Below, one piece after another: positions 25,933-34,894 of a DNA stretch of 64,000 nt. The translations under genes were made by a program, and so were the position numbers. Numbering within the stretch: the stretch's first letter is position 1; the number at the start of each line of letters is the position of its first letter. This DNA comes from Oscillospiraceae bacterium (GTDB taxonomy: Bacteria > Bacillota > Clostridia > Oscillospirales > Oscillospiraceae): assembly GCA_030625685.1 (NCBI GenBank), contig DAOUQJ010000006.1:1-64000 (forward strand), written 5' to 3'. The notes under the pieces were generated by a model. It was not told where the DNA came from. It saw only the letters and a list, made by a program, of their open reading frames with translations, and did not search any database.

Positions 25933-26283
25933 TTGAAGGGGAAACTTCTTACCTTTGGGTTTGCTTTGGTTATGATAGCTTCTTTTGCAGCTTGTGATAT
26001 GAGTATGGCTGATATGACAAACGATATAGCAGAAGCTAACACGCCTGATAGATTGACAGCATTACAAGATAATGAAGATATCGTGCAGCCGTGGAACCAG
26101 CGAGAATTTGGATATGACAATGAGCGCGGTGAATATAAGACGCAACAAGACAAACAAGCAATTGGGGATAAAAATTTAAAACGTGATGTTTTAGACGCTA
26201 GTGAAAAGGCAAAAAACGGTTTAGAAGATATTGGAGACGATATGAGAAACATGTTTGATAATGCAGAACAAGCGTTAAGTTAG
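25933..26283 (+). CDS. Small predicted lipoprotein
   Basis: Starts at TTG with AAGGAGGGG 8 bp upstream. An N-terminal hydrophobic segment ends in the lipobox SFAAC (Cys near residue 21), so the mature part would be lipid-anchored outside the cell. The remaining 95 residues are hydrophilic and rich in D, N, E and Q. The end SEKAKNGLEDIGDDMRNMFD may form an amphipathic helix. No family recognised. A perfect terminator follows, so it is a single-gene unit. Confidence 0.75.
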   Translation: MKGKLLTFGFALVMIASFAACDMSMADMTNDIAEANTPDRLTALQDNEDIVQPWNQREFGYDNERGEYKTQQDKQAIGDKNLKRDVLDASEKAKNGLEDIGDDMRNMFDNAEQALS

Positions 26284-26303
26284 TATCATGGTCCTAAATG
26301 CGC

Positions 26304-26340
26304 AAAAAACTCGACTTGATTTTCACAAGTCGAGTTTTTT
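26304..26340 (+). terminator. Terminator of the small lipoprotein gene
   Basis: A 15-bp perfect stem (26304-26318 with 26326-26340) ending in T6. Confidence 0.9.
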
Positions 26341-26405
26341 ATATGGAATCTTTTAGAACACTTGTGATATAATGCAAGTAAATTGATAGCATGGGAGGTT
26401 TCAGC

Positions 26406-27389
26406 ATGATAGAAGAAATAGCACATAATATCTATCAAATTCGAGTTCCTTTGCCAAAAAACCCACTTAGAGAGCTCAATTCGTATTTAATCCGTGGAAA
26501 GGGAAATAGTCTTCTTATTGACACTGGTTTTCGACAAGAGGAATGTCGAAGGGCACTTTTTGATGCGTTGCATAAACTTAATGTTAATCACGATAAATTA
26601 GATGTGTTAGGGACACATATTCATTCAGATCACATAGGGCTCGCACCTGAAGTGGTGGGACATGATAAAAAAATCTATCTAGGGCTAGAAGATTTTCGTT
26701 GGTCCACGTCAGATGAAAATGAAGTCTATTGGAAACTGATGGACTATCGCTACTTGGAAGAAGGATTTCCAAGAGAAGAACTGCAGCAGCTTTTTTCATT
26801 GAATCCTGCGAAAAATTATGGTCCGATACTTGATTTGCCCAATTACGATTATCTTCTTGAAGGTGATATTTTAGAAGTGGGTGGATATAATCTTGAAGTT
26901 ATTGAAGCGCCTGGACATACAAAGGGAATGCTCTGTCTGTGGCTTGCAGATAAAAAGATGATGTTTACTGCTGATCACATATTATTTGATATTACTCCCA
27001 ATATCACGATTTGGCCTAATATGGAAGATTCAGTAGGAACATATATGGATAGTTTAAAGCGATTTAAAAATTTTCCTGTTGAACATGCATTGCCTAGTCA
27101 TCGTGAAACAGGGGATTATTTTGCTAGAATTGATGAGATTTTAAATCATCATGAGTTCCGTGTGCAAGAGTGTTTTGATGTGATATCGAACTTTCCTGGA
27201 TTGACAGCCTATGAAATTGCAGGGAATATGACATGGGACATCAAGGCGAAGAACTGGATGGAATTTCCTATCATTCAAAAATGGTTTGCGATTGGGGAAG
27301 CACTTGCGCATATAGATTATCTTTTGCAAAGAAGTCAAATTAAATCCGTGCAAACCCATGGATTAAAACGATATTATAAGATGAAATAG
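26406..27389 (+). CDS. MBL-fold metallo-hydrolase
   Basis: A 327-aa cytoplasmic metallo-beta-lactamase-fold hydrolase, glyoxalase II/RNase Z-like superfamily. The zinc motif is HIHSDH (residues 71-76). Later ligands lie in APGHTKGMLCL, FTADHILFD and a C-terminal LPSHRE. The last 80 residues add a helical, winged-helix-like domain often seen in LACTB2-type members. Start: ATG 26406 with GGGAGG 8 bp before; an in-frame ATG 15 bp earlier lacks a ribosome site. Substrate unknown. deoC follows 13 bp later. Confidence 0.88.
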   Translation: MIEEIAHNIYQIRVPLPKNPLRELNSYLIRGKGNSLLIDTGFRQEECRRALFDALHKLNVNHDKLDVLGTHIHSDHIGLAPEVVGHDKKIYLGLEDFRWSTSDENEVYWKLMDYRYLEEGFPREELQQLFSLNPAKNYGPILDLPNYDYLLEGDILEVGGYNLEVIEAPGHTKGMLCLWLADKKMMFTADHILFDITPNITIWPNMEDSVGTYMDSLKRFKNFPVEHALPSHRETGDYFARIDEILNHHEFRVQECFDVISNFPGLTAYEIAGNMTWDIKAKNWMEFPIIQKWFAIGEALAHIDYLLQRSQIKSVQTHGLKRYYKMK

Positions 27390-27402
27390 ATGAGGGATAC
27401 AC

Positions 27403-28056
27403 ATGACAATTAGAGAGGTCTTACAAACTGTTGATCACACGCTTTTAAAACCTGAAGCGACTTGGAATGATGTAGAAAAACTATGTAATGAAGCGATCTG
27501 GGGAGAGGTTTCTTCTGTCTGTGTTGCACCCTGTTTTGTGGAAAAATCAGTGCAGTTTCTGGAAGGGAAAATTCCGGTTTGCACTGTGATTGGCTTTCCG
27601 CACGGAAATATGACCACAGAGAGTAAAGTGTTTGCGACGAAAGAGGCCATAAAGCATGGGGCAAAAGAAATTGACATGGTAATTAATATTGGAGCAGTGA
27701 AAGAAGAAAATTGGGATGCTGTGTTTTTTGATATTCAAGAAGTAAGAAAAGCAAGTGTAGGAACTCTATTGAAAGTCATCATTGAAACTTGCCTGCTCAC
27801 AGAAAAAGAAAAAATTAAACTCTGTGAACTGGTATCAAAAGCCCAAGCAGACTATATTAAAACTTCAACAGGATTTTCAAGTGATGGCGCGAAATTAGAA
27901 GATATCCTTTTATTCCATGAATATTTAGCGCAAGGGGTAAAGGTGAAAGCTTCTGGAGGAATTCGAGATTTTGAAACAGCAGAACGCTTTATAAAAGCGG
28001 GTGCGCATCGAATCGGTAGTAGTGCACTCATTGCTTTGGCACGTCATAGCATATAA
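27403..28056 (+). CDS. deoC: Deoxyribose-phosphate aldolase
   Basis: Cleaves 2-deoxyribose-5-phosphate to glyceraldehyde-3-phosphate and acetaldehyde in deoxynucleoside catabolism. The 217-aa protein is a normal class I aldolase TIM barrel: opening DHTLLKPEAT, IGFPHG, K124 in LLKVIIETC, Schiff-base K153 in YIKTSTGF, and phosphate-binding VKASGGIRDFETAE. It appears co-transcribed with the metallo-hydrolase. The other deo genes are not nearby. Confidence 0.95.
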   Translation: MTIREVLQTVDHTLLKPEATWNDVEKLCNEAIWGEVSSVCVAPCFVEKSVQFLEGKIPVCTVIGFPHGNMTTESKVFATKEAIKHGAKEIDMVINIGAVKEENWDAVFFDIQEVRKASVGTLLKVIIETCLLTEKEKIKLCELVSKAQADYIKTSTGFSSDGAKLEDILLFHEYLAQGVKVKASGGIRDFETAERFIKAGAHRIGSSALIALARHSI

Positions 28057-28073
28057 TATCAGGTGAAAGATAC

Positions 28074-28102
28074 TTGACAATAGATGTATGGTTTGATATA
28101 GT
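28074..28102 (+). promoter_or_regulatory. Promoter of the T-box-trpB unit
   Basis: TTGACA (28074-28079), 17-bp spacer, TATAGT (28097-28102). It is placed directly before the T-box leader. Confidence 0.85.
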
Positions 28103-28119
28103 TACCTAAAATTAAATGT

Positions 28120-28396
28120 TTTAAAACGATGATTGAGGATAGTAGACACAGTGGCAGAACTCACAGAGAGTCGCGGTAAGGTGAAAGCGTGGCAGTTAGG
28201 TTTGTGTTGAATGGGCTCATGAGTGCGACCGAACGGAAACTAGTAGGAATCGACGGCGACCACAGTCGTTATATGGTGGAGCGTATGTTAGTACGTGGTG
28301 AGTGGATGTGAAGCATCACATCAAAATGGGTGGCACCGCAGGAGTATCGTCTTGTCCCATGGAAATGAAGTATTTCCGTGAGATGGGGCGTTTTTA
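28120..28396 (+). promoter_or_regulatory. T-box riboswitch, probably tryptophan-specific
   Basis: The T-box antiterminator sequence GGGTGGCACCGC lies at 28328-28339. A terminator stem (about 28354-28390, with GGAAAT/ATTTCC and GTCCCAT/ATGGGGC parts) plus GTTTTT follows. The Stem I region shows the usual GAA-then-codon arrangement, GAATGGGCTC near 28207-28217, giving a UGG (Trp) specifier. Uncharged tRNA-Trp would stabilise the antiterminator and switch on trpB. Specifier assignment is by eye. Confidence 0.92.
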
Positions 28397-28416
28397 TTTT
28401 GTCAGGAGGATTAACT

Positions 28417-28512
28417 ATGCTTGATTTTCGATGGCGTATGCAAGAAAAGAAATTAAAAATCTATGTTAATCATAAAACTATGTGTTACCACATAAAAGGA
28501 GTATTACTATGA
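28417..28512 (+). CDS. Small ORF (31 codons) between T-box and trpB
   Basis: Starts at ATG 28417, 6 bp after a strong AGGAGG (28404-28409). It ends at TGA 28510-28512, which overlaps the trpB ATG (28509-28511) as ATGA. The peptide is Lys/Arg-rich with a single Trp at codon 6 (DFRWRMQ). A ribosome finishing it would sit on the trpB start, so trpB translation may be coupled to it. It could be a leader peptide, a small functional protein or the relic of a gene start. Translation is unproven; no homologue is known to me. Confidence 0.5.
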   Translation: MLDFRWRMQEKKLKIYVNHKTMCYHIKGVLL

Positions 28513-29738
28513 AAACTTATCGTGATTTTGATCGTTATCAAAAAGAATTTCCAAATGAAGAAGGGTATTTCGGACAGTATGGGGGTGCATTTTTACCACC
28601 ACAACTTGTGCCAGTATTTGAAGATATCGCAGCCTCATATCAAGAAATTTGCCACAGTGCAAAATTTATTAATGAACTTCGACGTATAAGGAAAGAATTT
28701 CAAGGAAGACCTACTCCAGTATATCATTGTGAAAGACTGTCAAAGCATTTAGGAAAAACACAAATTTATCTAAAAAGAGAAGATCTCAACCACACAGGAG
28801 CACATAAGATTAATCACTGTATGGGTGAGGGATTGCTTGCTTCTTTCATGGGCAAGAAAAAAATCATTGCGGAAACAGGCGCAGGACAACATGGTGTAGC
28901 GCTTGCAACTGCAGCGGCATATTTTGGTTTAGAATGTGACGTTTATATGGGAGAAGTGGACATTGCGAAACAACACCCTAATGTGGTTCGTATGAAGATG
29001 TTGGGGGCAAATGTAATCCCAGTTACACACGGTTTAAAAACGCTCAAAGAGGCTGTAGATGCAGCATTTGAAGCGTATATGAAAGAATATGAAGATGCAA
29101 TTTATTGTATTGGCTCTGTTGTTGGTCCACATCCATTTCCTTTGATGGTAAGAGATTTTCAAGCCGTCATCGGTTATGAAGCAAGAGACCAATTTTATGA
29201 AATGACAGGAATCAAACCAGATACCGTTTGCGCGTGTGTTGGTGGGGGATCAAATGCGATGGGATTGTTCCAAGCATTTTTGTCAGAACCAGTTGAAATT
29301 GTTGGGGTTGAACCTCTTGGACGTGGTGGTGAAATTGGGGATCATGCGGCAAGTATGCAATTTGGAACAAAAGGAATTCTGCACGGTTTTGAAAGCATGT
29401 TGTTGCAAGATGAGAAAGGAGAACCTCTACCTGTGTATTCCATTGCCAGTGGACTCGATTATCCTTCTGTTGGGCCTGAACATGCTTATTTGAGAGAGTG
29501 TGGGCGTGTGCAATATGATTCTATTACAGATGAAGAAGCCATGGAAGCATTCTTTCTGCTTTGCCGTTATGAAGGTATTATTCCTGCAATTGAAAGTTCA
29601 CATGCACTGGCTTATGCAATTCGCCGAGCAAGAACACAAGATAGTGGCTCAATCCTTGTGAATCTTTCCGGTCGTGGAGACAAAGACATTGATTATATCT
29701 ACGAAAAGTATGGAACAGGAGAGCAATTTTTTAAATAA
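28509..29738 (+). CDS. trpB: Tryptophan synthase beta chain, without trpA
   Basis: Condenses indole with serine to tryptophan using PLP. The 409-aa protein has the PLP lysine K100 in [13 protein letters not shown], the catalytic block [11 protein letters not shown], the phosphate loop GGGSNAMG and the C-terminal [10 protein letters not shown]. The N-terminus reads [19 protein letters not shown], somewhat unlike the common FGG.Y-PE form. I start at ATG 28509 (AAAGGAG upstream). No trpA or other trp gene is near and a terminator follows, so it may act on free indole. It is controlled by the Trp T-box. Confidence 0.95.
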   Translation: MKTYRDFDRYQKEFPNEEGYFGQYGGAFLPPQLVPVFEDIAASYQEICHSAKFINELRRIRKEFQGRPTPVYHCERLSKHLGKTQIYLKREDLNHTGAHKINHCMGEGLLASFMGKKKIIAETGAGQHGVALATAAAYFGLECDVYMGEVDIAKQHPNVVRMKMLGANVIPVTHGLKTLKEAVDAAFEAYMKEYEDAIYCIGSVVGPHPFPLMVRDFQAVIGYEARDQFYEMTGIKPDTVCACVGGGSNAMGLFQAFLSEPVEIVGVEPLGRGGEIGDHAASMQFGTKGILHGFESMLLQDEKGEPLPVYSIASGLDYPSVGPEHAYLRECGRVQYDSITDEEAMEAFFLLCRYEGIIPAIESSHALAYAIRRARTQDSGSILVNLSGRGDKDIDYIYEKYGTGEQFFK

Positions 29739-29767
29739 ATCAAATATTTGTAAGTTGATAACGTGAA

Positions 29768-29799
29768 AAAAAGGCAGAGGGATAACCCTCTGCCTTTTT
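29768..29799 (+). terminator. Terminator of trpB
   Basis: A 14-bp perfect stem (29768-29781 with 29786-29799), loop ATAA, ending in T5. Confidence 0.93.
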
Positions 29800-29899
29800 A
29801 TATGCAATTGAGGGAAACCGAATATTGAAAATGTTTGATAGATGAAGGCGATAAGCAAAACACACAGGCTATTTAATGGATAAAATATTGGTGCGAGGA

Positions 29900-29928
29900 T
29901 TGACATAATTAGACATATATTTTACAAT
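29900..29928 (+). promoter_or_regulatory. Promoter of the TetR-activase operon
   Basis: TTGACA (29900-29905), 17-bp spacer, TACAAT (29923-29928). A TetR-type operator follows 11 bp later, over the expected transcription start. Confidence 0.85.
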
Positions 29929-29939
29929 ATAGAAAATAA

Positions 29940-29955
29940 GTGAGTAATCACTCAC
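29940..29955. promoter_or_regulatory. TetR-family operator
   Basis: Inverted half-sites GTGAGT and ACTCAC are separated by AATC. The site covers the start region of the operon and lies 18 bp before the tetR-type gene, a standard autorepression layout. Confidence 0.75.
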
Positions 29956-29973
29956 GAAAGGTGTATAATTTAT

Positions 29974-30573
29974 ATGTATACAACGAAACAAAGAATTTTA
30001 CATGCTGCTTTGGATGTGTTTGAAGAAAGTGGTTTTGTCAAAGCTACTACCAAAGAAATCGCGCAAAGAGCCGCTGTTTCTGAGGGAAGTATTTATAAGT
30101 ATTATAAATCAAAAGATGAGCTCTTAGATTCTATTGCTGATGAACTCATACATGCGATAGTCGTGCATTCTGGTGAAGAAACACTGCAAAAGATTATACA
30201 CGATTTGAATGCAACAACATTTGAAGAAAAAATTAAGTGCTTAGCACTGAGTAGATTGAAAGTGGCACAAAAGTATTTAAAGCATATTAACGTGTTGTTT
30301 TTAGAATCTCGGTTTCGCCCAGAAATTAGAGAGCGCATTACTCGAATCATATATGAAAATTCAGTAGGCTTCATCACTGAAATTTGTAACGAAGCAAGAA
30401 ATAAAGGTGAAATCAAAGAGTTTGACGATTTTATAATGATTCGTTCCATTTTAGGAAGTTTGATGATTTTGTATATTCAAAGAGAGTATATGCCTTTTGG
30501 AGATAGAAACAAACCGCTTGAAGATGAAGTAGATGAGGTTTTAAATTTAATTATGAATGGAATAAAAAAGTAG
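29974..30573 (+). CDS. TetR/AcrR family transcriptional regulator
   Basis: A 199-aa regulator. The N-terminal helix-turn-helix is clear: TKQRILHAALDVFEESGF, then TTKEIAQRAAVSEGSIYKYY. The C-terminal ligand domain is not assignable to a ligand class. It is first in an operon with the activase-type genes (15 bp to the next start) and probably controls itself and them through the 29940-29955 operator. Likely ligands would be acyl-CoAs or fatty acids, by analogy only. Confidence 0.93.
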   Translation: MYTTKQRILHAALDVFEESGFVKATTKEIAQRAAVSEGSIYKYYKSKDELLDSIADELIHAIVVHSGEETLQKIIHDLNATTFEEKIKCLALSRLKVAQKYLKHINVLFLESRFRPEIRERITRIIYENSVGFITEICNEARNKGEIKEFDDFIMIRSILGSLMILYIQREYMPFGDRNKPLEDEVDEVLNLIMNGIKK

Positions 30574-30587
30574 AAAAGGTCGATGAG

Positions 30588-33539
30588 ATGTATTTAGGTA
30601 TAGACATTGGATCAACAACAATAAAGGCAGTGTTGCTTGATGAAAAGCAATGTGTGCAATATAAAACATATGAAAGACATTACTCTAAAACAAGAGATAA
30701 GTTGCTGGAGATCTTAGAGACTGTTCGTGAAAAAGTGCAAAAGCAAAGTGTTCATGTTTGTATTACAGGGTCTGCAGGGCTTGAATTATCTAAGTCATGT
30801 GAGGTTCCCTATGCGCAAGAGGTATTTGCAACGACTTTAGCAGTTGAAACATTTGAACCAAACACTGATGTTGTCGTGGAACTTGGTGGGGAAGATGCCA
30901 AAATCATATTTTTGACTGGTGGTATGGAAGAGCGCATGAATGGTTCCTGTGCGGGAGGAACTGGTGCGTTTATTGATCAAATGGCAGTTCTTTTAAATGT
31001 GACTGTAGAAGAACTGGATCAATTGAGTTTTATGGCTGAAAAGAACTATACCATTGCCTCAAGATGTGGAGTTTTTGCGAAATCGGATATTCAGCCACTG
31101 ATCAACCAAGGTGCAAAAATAGAAGATATTTCTTCCAGTATATATAATGCGGTGGTTGAACAAACCATCATTGGATTAGCGCTTGGAAGAGAAATTATAG
31201 GAAACGTACTCTTTCTTGGTGGCCCACTGACATTCTTAATGGGGTTGCGAGAAAGTTTCAAAAAAAGATTACAGCTCACTGAAAAAACGGCATCCTTCCC
31301 TGAAGATGCGCAGTATTTTGTTGCAAAAGGGGCAGCCATTTTTTCAAAAGAAGTAGAGCCACTATGTATCAGTGAATTGATTCTAAACGTCAAAGAACAT
31401 AAGAAAAATTCCACTATTTCGAATAGGCTTGAGCCATTGTTTCAAGAGGAACAAGAATATCGTGACTTTAAAGAACGACATGCAAAAGCAAGTGTTAGGA
31501 GAAAAGAAATATCTGAATATGTTGGGAACGCATATTTGGGAGTGGATGCTGGGAGCACAACAACAAAATTGGTGCTACTTAGTGAAGATGCTGAAATATT
31601 GTATGAATACTATACCTCCAATCAAGGAAATCCCGTTGGTATTATTCGAACACAGTTGCAAAGAATTTATGAGCTTTTGGGCGACAATATTACGATAGCT
31701 TCCTCTGCGGTGACAGGATATGGAGAAAACTTATTAAAGAATGCTTTCTCCATTGATTTTGGCTTAGTAGAGACTGTGGCACACTATAAAGCTGCCCAGT
31801 ATTTTGATAATACAGTTGATTTCATCATAGACATTGGTGGACAGGATATCAAATGCTTTAAATTCAAGGGAAATGCACTTGATTCGATTATGTTAAATGA
31901 GGCATGTTCTTCAGGTTGTGGTTCATTTATCGAAACATTTGCAAAAGCTTGGGGAAAAAGTTCGCATGAATTTGCGCAATTGGCGTTGTATTCAAAACAA
32001 CCTGTAAATCTTGGTTCAAGATGTACGGTTTTTATGAACTCATCTGTAAAACAAGCACAGAATGAAGGCGCAGACATTTCTGATATTTCTGCAGGATTGT
32101 CAATTTCTGTGGTGAAAAATGCAATTTATAAAGTGATACGAGCAAATTCACCAGAGGAACTTGGAACAAATATCGTTGTGCAAGGTGGAACTTTTTATAA
32201 TGATGCAGTATTAAGAAGTTTTGAAATGGAAATTGGACGAAATGTGAAAAGGCCTGAAATTGCTGGTCTTATGGGTGCATTTGGAGCTGCGCTATATGCC
32301 AAAGAGAACGGCGCAGATGAGAGTGCATTGATTTCGAACAGAGAACTTACACATTTTACGCATAAGGTGAGTAATGTCACATGTAGATTATGTACTAATT
32401 TCTGCCAATTAACACTTAACCACTTTGGGAATGGTCGTAGGTTCATCGCAGGGAACAAATGTGACAAGCCCAATAACAAGCGAAAAGATCTTGCTCTTCC
32501 CAATTTAATGGAATATAAACTGGAAAAATTATTGGGCTATCAACAAAATGAGGGAACGAGAGGATGTATTGGGTTGCCGCTTGTACTCAATATGTATGAA
32601 AACCTACCATTTTGGTATACCTTCTTTACAAGTTTAGGATTCTCTGTATGTCACAGTGGAAAATCTGATCGTGCGCTTTTTGTGAAAGGACAACATACGA
32701 TTCCATCCGATACAGTTTGTTATCCAGCAAAGCTTGTCCATGGACATATTGAAAGATTGTTAGATATGAATGTGGATATCATATTCTATCCTTGTTTAAC
32801 ATATAACTTTGATGAAAAGACAGGCGATAACCACTACAATTGTCCTGTGGTAGCGTACTATCCAGAATTAATTGCTTCTAACGTCAAGAGAATCAGTGAC
32901 GTTATTTATCATCAATCGCATTATTCTCTTCATGTTCCAAAAAATTTTATCAAACAAATATATGACTTTTTGGCGCAATTCGAAGTTACGCAAAAAGAAA
33001 TAAAAAAAGCTTCTGATCTTGCGTATGCAGCACAGAAGGAGTATTTAAGAGATCTTCGTAATAAAGGTGAAGAAGTATTAGAATATGCAAAAGAGAAGTC
33101 GCTCAAAGTAGTTGTCTTAGCAGGAAGGCCGTATCATATTGATCCAGAGGTGAATCATGGAATTGACAAATTACTCAATTCGCTGGGATTTGCCGTTATC
33201 ACAGAAGACAGCATTTCTCATTTGGTTCAGATGGAACGACTACAGGTCATATCGCAGTGGACATATCATTCGAGATTATTCAATGCTGCTAAATACGTCT
33301 CAATGAATGAGAATATGGAACTTGTTCAACTTGTCTCGTTTGGGTGTGGAGTGGATGCAATTATCAGTGATGAAGTAGATCGTATTTTGACAGAGAAAAA
33401 CAAACTATATACACAGATAAAAATTGATGAAATCAGCAATTTGGGAGCTGTAAAAATCAGATTAAGAAGTTTAGTTGCAGCAATGGAGTTTAGGGAGAAT
33501 GACGATGAAAGAGAGAGCACAGTTTACAAAGGAAAATAA
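30588..33539 (+). CDS. Double-domain acyl-CoA dehydratase activase-type ATPase, N-terminal part
   Basis: A 983-aa protein with two BadF/BadG/BcrA/BcrD (ASKHA) ATPase domains, starting YLGIDIGSTTIKAVLLD and YLGVDAGSTTTKLVLLS (the second near residue 320). Each carries activase-type cysteines: C121 in NGSCAGGTGAF and C160 in SRCGVFAKSD, then C440/C444 in NEACSSGCGSF and a later SRCTVF. A Cys cluster CRLCTNFC lies near 600. The rest is the DUF2229-type region. Activases use ATP and a 4Fe-4S cluster to reduce 2-hydroxyacyl-CoA dehydratases. In many Clostridia this architecture is one chain of about 1400 aa; here the last third is a separate overlapping ORF. Confidence 0.85.
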   Translation: MYLGIDIGSTTIKAVLLDEKQCVQYKTYERHYSKTRDKLLEILETVREKVQKQSVHVCITGSAGLELSKSCEVPYAQEVFATTLAVETFEPNTDVVVELGGEDAKIIFLTGGMEERMNGSCAGGTGAFIDQMAVLLNVTVEELDQLSFMAEKNYTIASRCGVFAKSDIQPLINQGAKIEDISSSIYNAVVEQTIIGLALGREIIGNVLFLGGPLTFLMGLRESFKKRLQLTEKTASFPEDAQYFVAKGAAIFSKEVEPLCISELILNVKEHKKNSTISNRLEPLFQEEQEYRDFKERHAKASVRRKEISEYVGNAYLGVDAGSTTTKLVLLSEDAEILYEYYTSNQGNPVGIIRTQLQRIYELLGDNITIASSAVTGYGENLLKNAFSIDFGLVETVAHYKAAQYFDNTVDFIIDIGGQDIKCFKFKGNALDSIMLNEACSSGCGSFIETFAKAWGKSSHEFAQLALYSKQPVNLGSRCTVFMNSSVKQAQNEGADISDISAGLSISVVKNAIYKVIRANSPEELGTNIVVQGGTFYNDAVLRSFEMEIGRNVKRPEIAGLMGAFGAALYAKENGADESALISNRELTHFTHKVSNVTCRLCTNFCQLTLNHFGNGRRFIAGNKCDKPNNKRKDLALPNLMEYKLEKLLGYQQNEGTRGCIGLPLVLNMYENLPFWYTFFTSLGFSVCHSGKSDRALFVKGQHTIPSDTVCYPAKLVHGHIERLLDMNVDIIFYPCLTYNFDEKTGDNHYNCPVVAYYPELIASNVKRISDVIYHQSHYSLHVPKNFIKQIYDFLAQFEVTQKEIKKASDLAYAAQKEYLRDLRNKGEEVLEYAKEKSLKVVVLAGRPYHIDPEVNHGIDKLLNSLGFAVITEDSISHLVQMERLQVISQWTYHSRLFNAAKYVSMNENMELVQLVSFGCGVDAIISDEVDRILTEKNKLYTQIKIDEISNLGAVKIRLRSLVAAMEFRENDDERESTVYKGK

Positions 33540-34746
33540 GGGAGAGTATACAATTCTTATACCGAATATGTTGCCAATTCATTTCACGTTTTTATGCAAT
33601 GTTTTGAATAGTCAGGGGTATAAAGCAGAACTGTTGACAACAATGCATCGTGATATTGTGGAAGAAGGGCTAAAAAATGTACATAACGATACTTGTTTTC
33701 CGGCGCTATTGGTGATTGGGCAATTCTTAGATGCACTGAAAAGTGGTCAATATGATTTAGATAAAGTGGCTTTGATGATAACACAAACAAGTGGAGGTTG
33801 CCGCGCAACTAATTATATTTCGTTGTTGAGAAAAGCCTTAGATAACAACAATCTTTCACATATACCTGTTATTTCATTGAATATGTCTGGTCTTGAGTCA
33901 AATCCTGGTTTTAAATTGACTATGCCAATTATTAAAGGATTTATTTTTTCCATAATCTATGGTGATTTGATTATGTGGATTAAGAATCAAACGTTGCCCT
34001 ATGAAAAAAAGCATGGAGAAACTGAGGAAAAGATAAAAAAATGGACAAGGTTACTGTCAGATGAATTGAAGTATAAAAAAGTAAAATATAAAATGGTGAA
34101 AAAACACTTTAAGGAAATTATTGATGATTTTTCTAGTATTGAATGTAGCGAAGAACAAAAAGTGAAAGTCGGGATTGTGGGGGAAATTTACGTTAAGTTT
34201 TCTCCATTGGGCAATAACAATTTAGAACGATTTTTAATTGATGAAGGTGCTGAAGTGGTCACACCGGGGTTAATTGATTTTATTTTATATGCTACAGATG
34301 CTACATTGCGCGATTATATTTTATATGGCGGAAACTTGGTCAAAAATAAAATTGCTAAAATGCTAAAAGGTTTTATCGTGCGTGTTCAAAACGATATGAT
34401 TGATGCGATTAAATATTCTGGTCGGTTTACTCCTATGTCTACATTTAATCACATCAGTAATCTAGTGACTGGATATGTAGGTCGAGAAATGAAAATGGGG
34501 GAAGGATGGCTTTTGCCAGCGGAGATACTTGAATTAATTGATGCTGATGTCCAAAATATTGTTTGTGCACAGCCGTTTGGTTGCTTGCCTAATCACATTG
34601 TTGGTAAAGGTATGTTTAGAAAAATTAAAGAAAGTCACCCTAGTTCAAATATAGTGTCGGTGGATTATGATCCAGGCGCTACAAAGGTCAATCAAGAAAA
34701 CAGAATTAAACTAATGTTAGCAGTGGCAAAGAGGATGGCGCATTAG
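33505..34746 (+). CDS. Activase-associated C-terminal protein (2-hydroxyacyl-CoA dehydratase-like region)
   Basis: A 413-aa product corresponding to the last third of the fused activase-type proteins, a region resembling 2-hydroxyacyl-CoA dehydratase subunits. It opens EYTILIPNMLPIHFTFLCN and has conserved Cys in NDTCFPALLVIGQ, GGCRATNY and QPFGCLPNHIVGKG. I chose ATG 33505 with AGGGAG 7 bp upstream. It overlaps the previous gene by 35 bp in the +1 frame. The arrangement could be real gene fission with coupled translation, or a frameshift in a single gene. Substrate unknown. Confidence 0.8.
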   Translation: MKERAQFTKENKGEYTILIPNMLPIHFTFLCNVLNSQGYKAELLTTMHRDIVEEGLKNVHNDTCFPALLVIGQFLDALKSGQYDLDKVALMITQTSGGCRATNYISLLRKALDNNNLSHIPVISLNMSGLESNPGFKLTMPIIKGFIFSIIYGDLIMWIKNQTLPYEKKHGETEEKIKKWTRLLSDELKYKKVKYKMVKKHFKEIIDDFSSIECSEEQKVKVGIVGEIYVKFSPLGNNNLERFLIDEGAEVVTPGLIDFILYATDATLRDYILYGGNLVKNKIAKMLKGFIVRVQNDMIDAIKYSGRFTPMSTFNHISNLVTGYVGREMKMGEGWLLPAEILELIDADVQNIVCAQPFGCLPNHIVGKGMFRKIKESHPSSNIVSVDYDPGATKVNQENRIKLMLAVAKRMAH

Positions 34747-34842
34747 GTATGTGAAAACGTTGGTGTAGTATCATTGAAGGGAAGGATATATCAATACTAA
34801 GAGATATAAAATAAATCTGAAGGTTTTTATACAGATAAGTAA

Positions 34843-34877
34843 AAGAGCGCTAGCGTGTATGATTCGCTAGTGCTCTT
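34843..34877. terminator. Bidirectional terminator between activase operon and Ig-like gene
   Basis: A 13-bp stem with one G-T pair (34843-34855 with 34865-34877). On the minus strand CTCTTTTACTT follows, fitting termination of the Ig-like gene. Plus-strand T content is weak. Confidence 0.7.
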
Positions 34878-34894
34878 GTTAGTATGATCAATAT

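Noticed and set aside
25848-26252. 134-codon open frame antisense to the small lipoprotein gene
   Set aside because: Ser-rich shadow. The plus-strand frame has a strong SD, a lipobox and a terminator.
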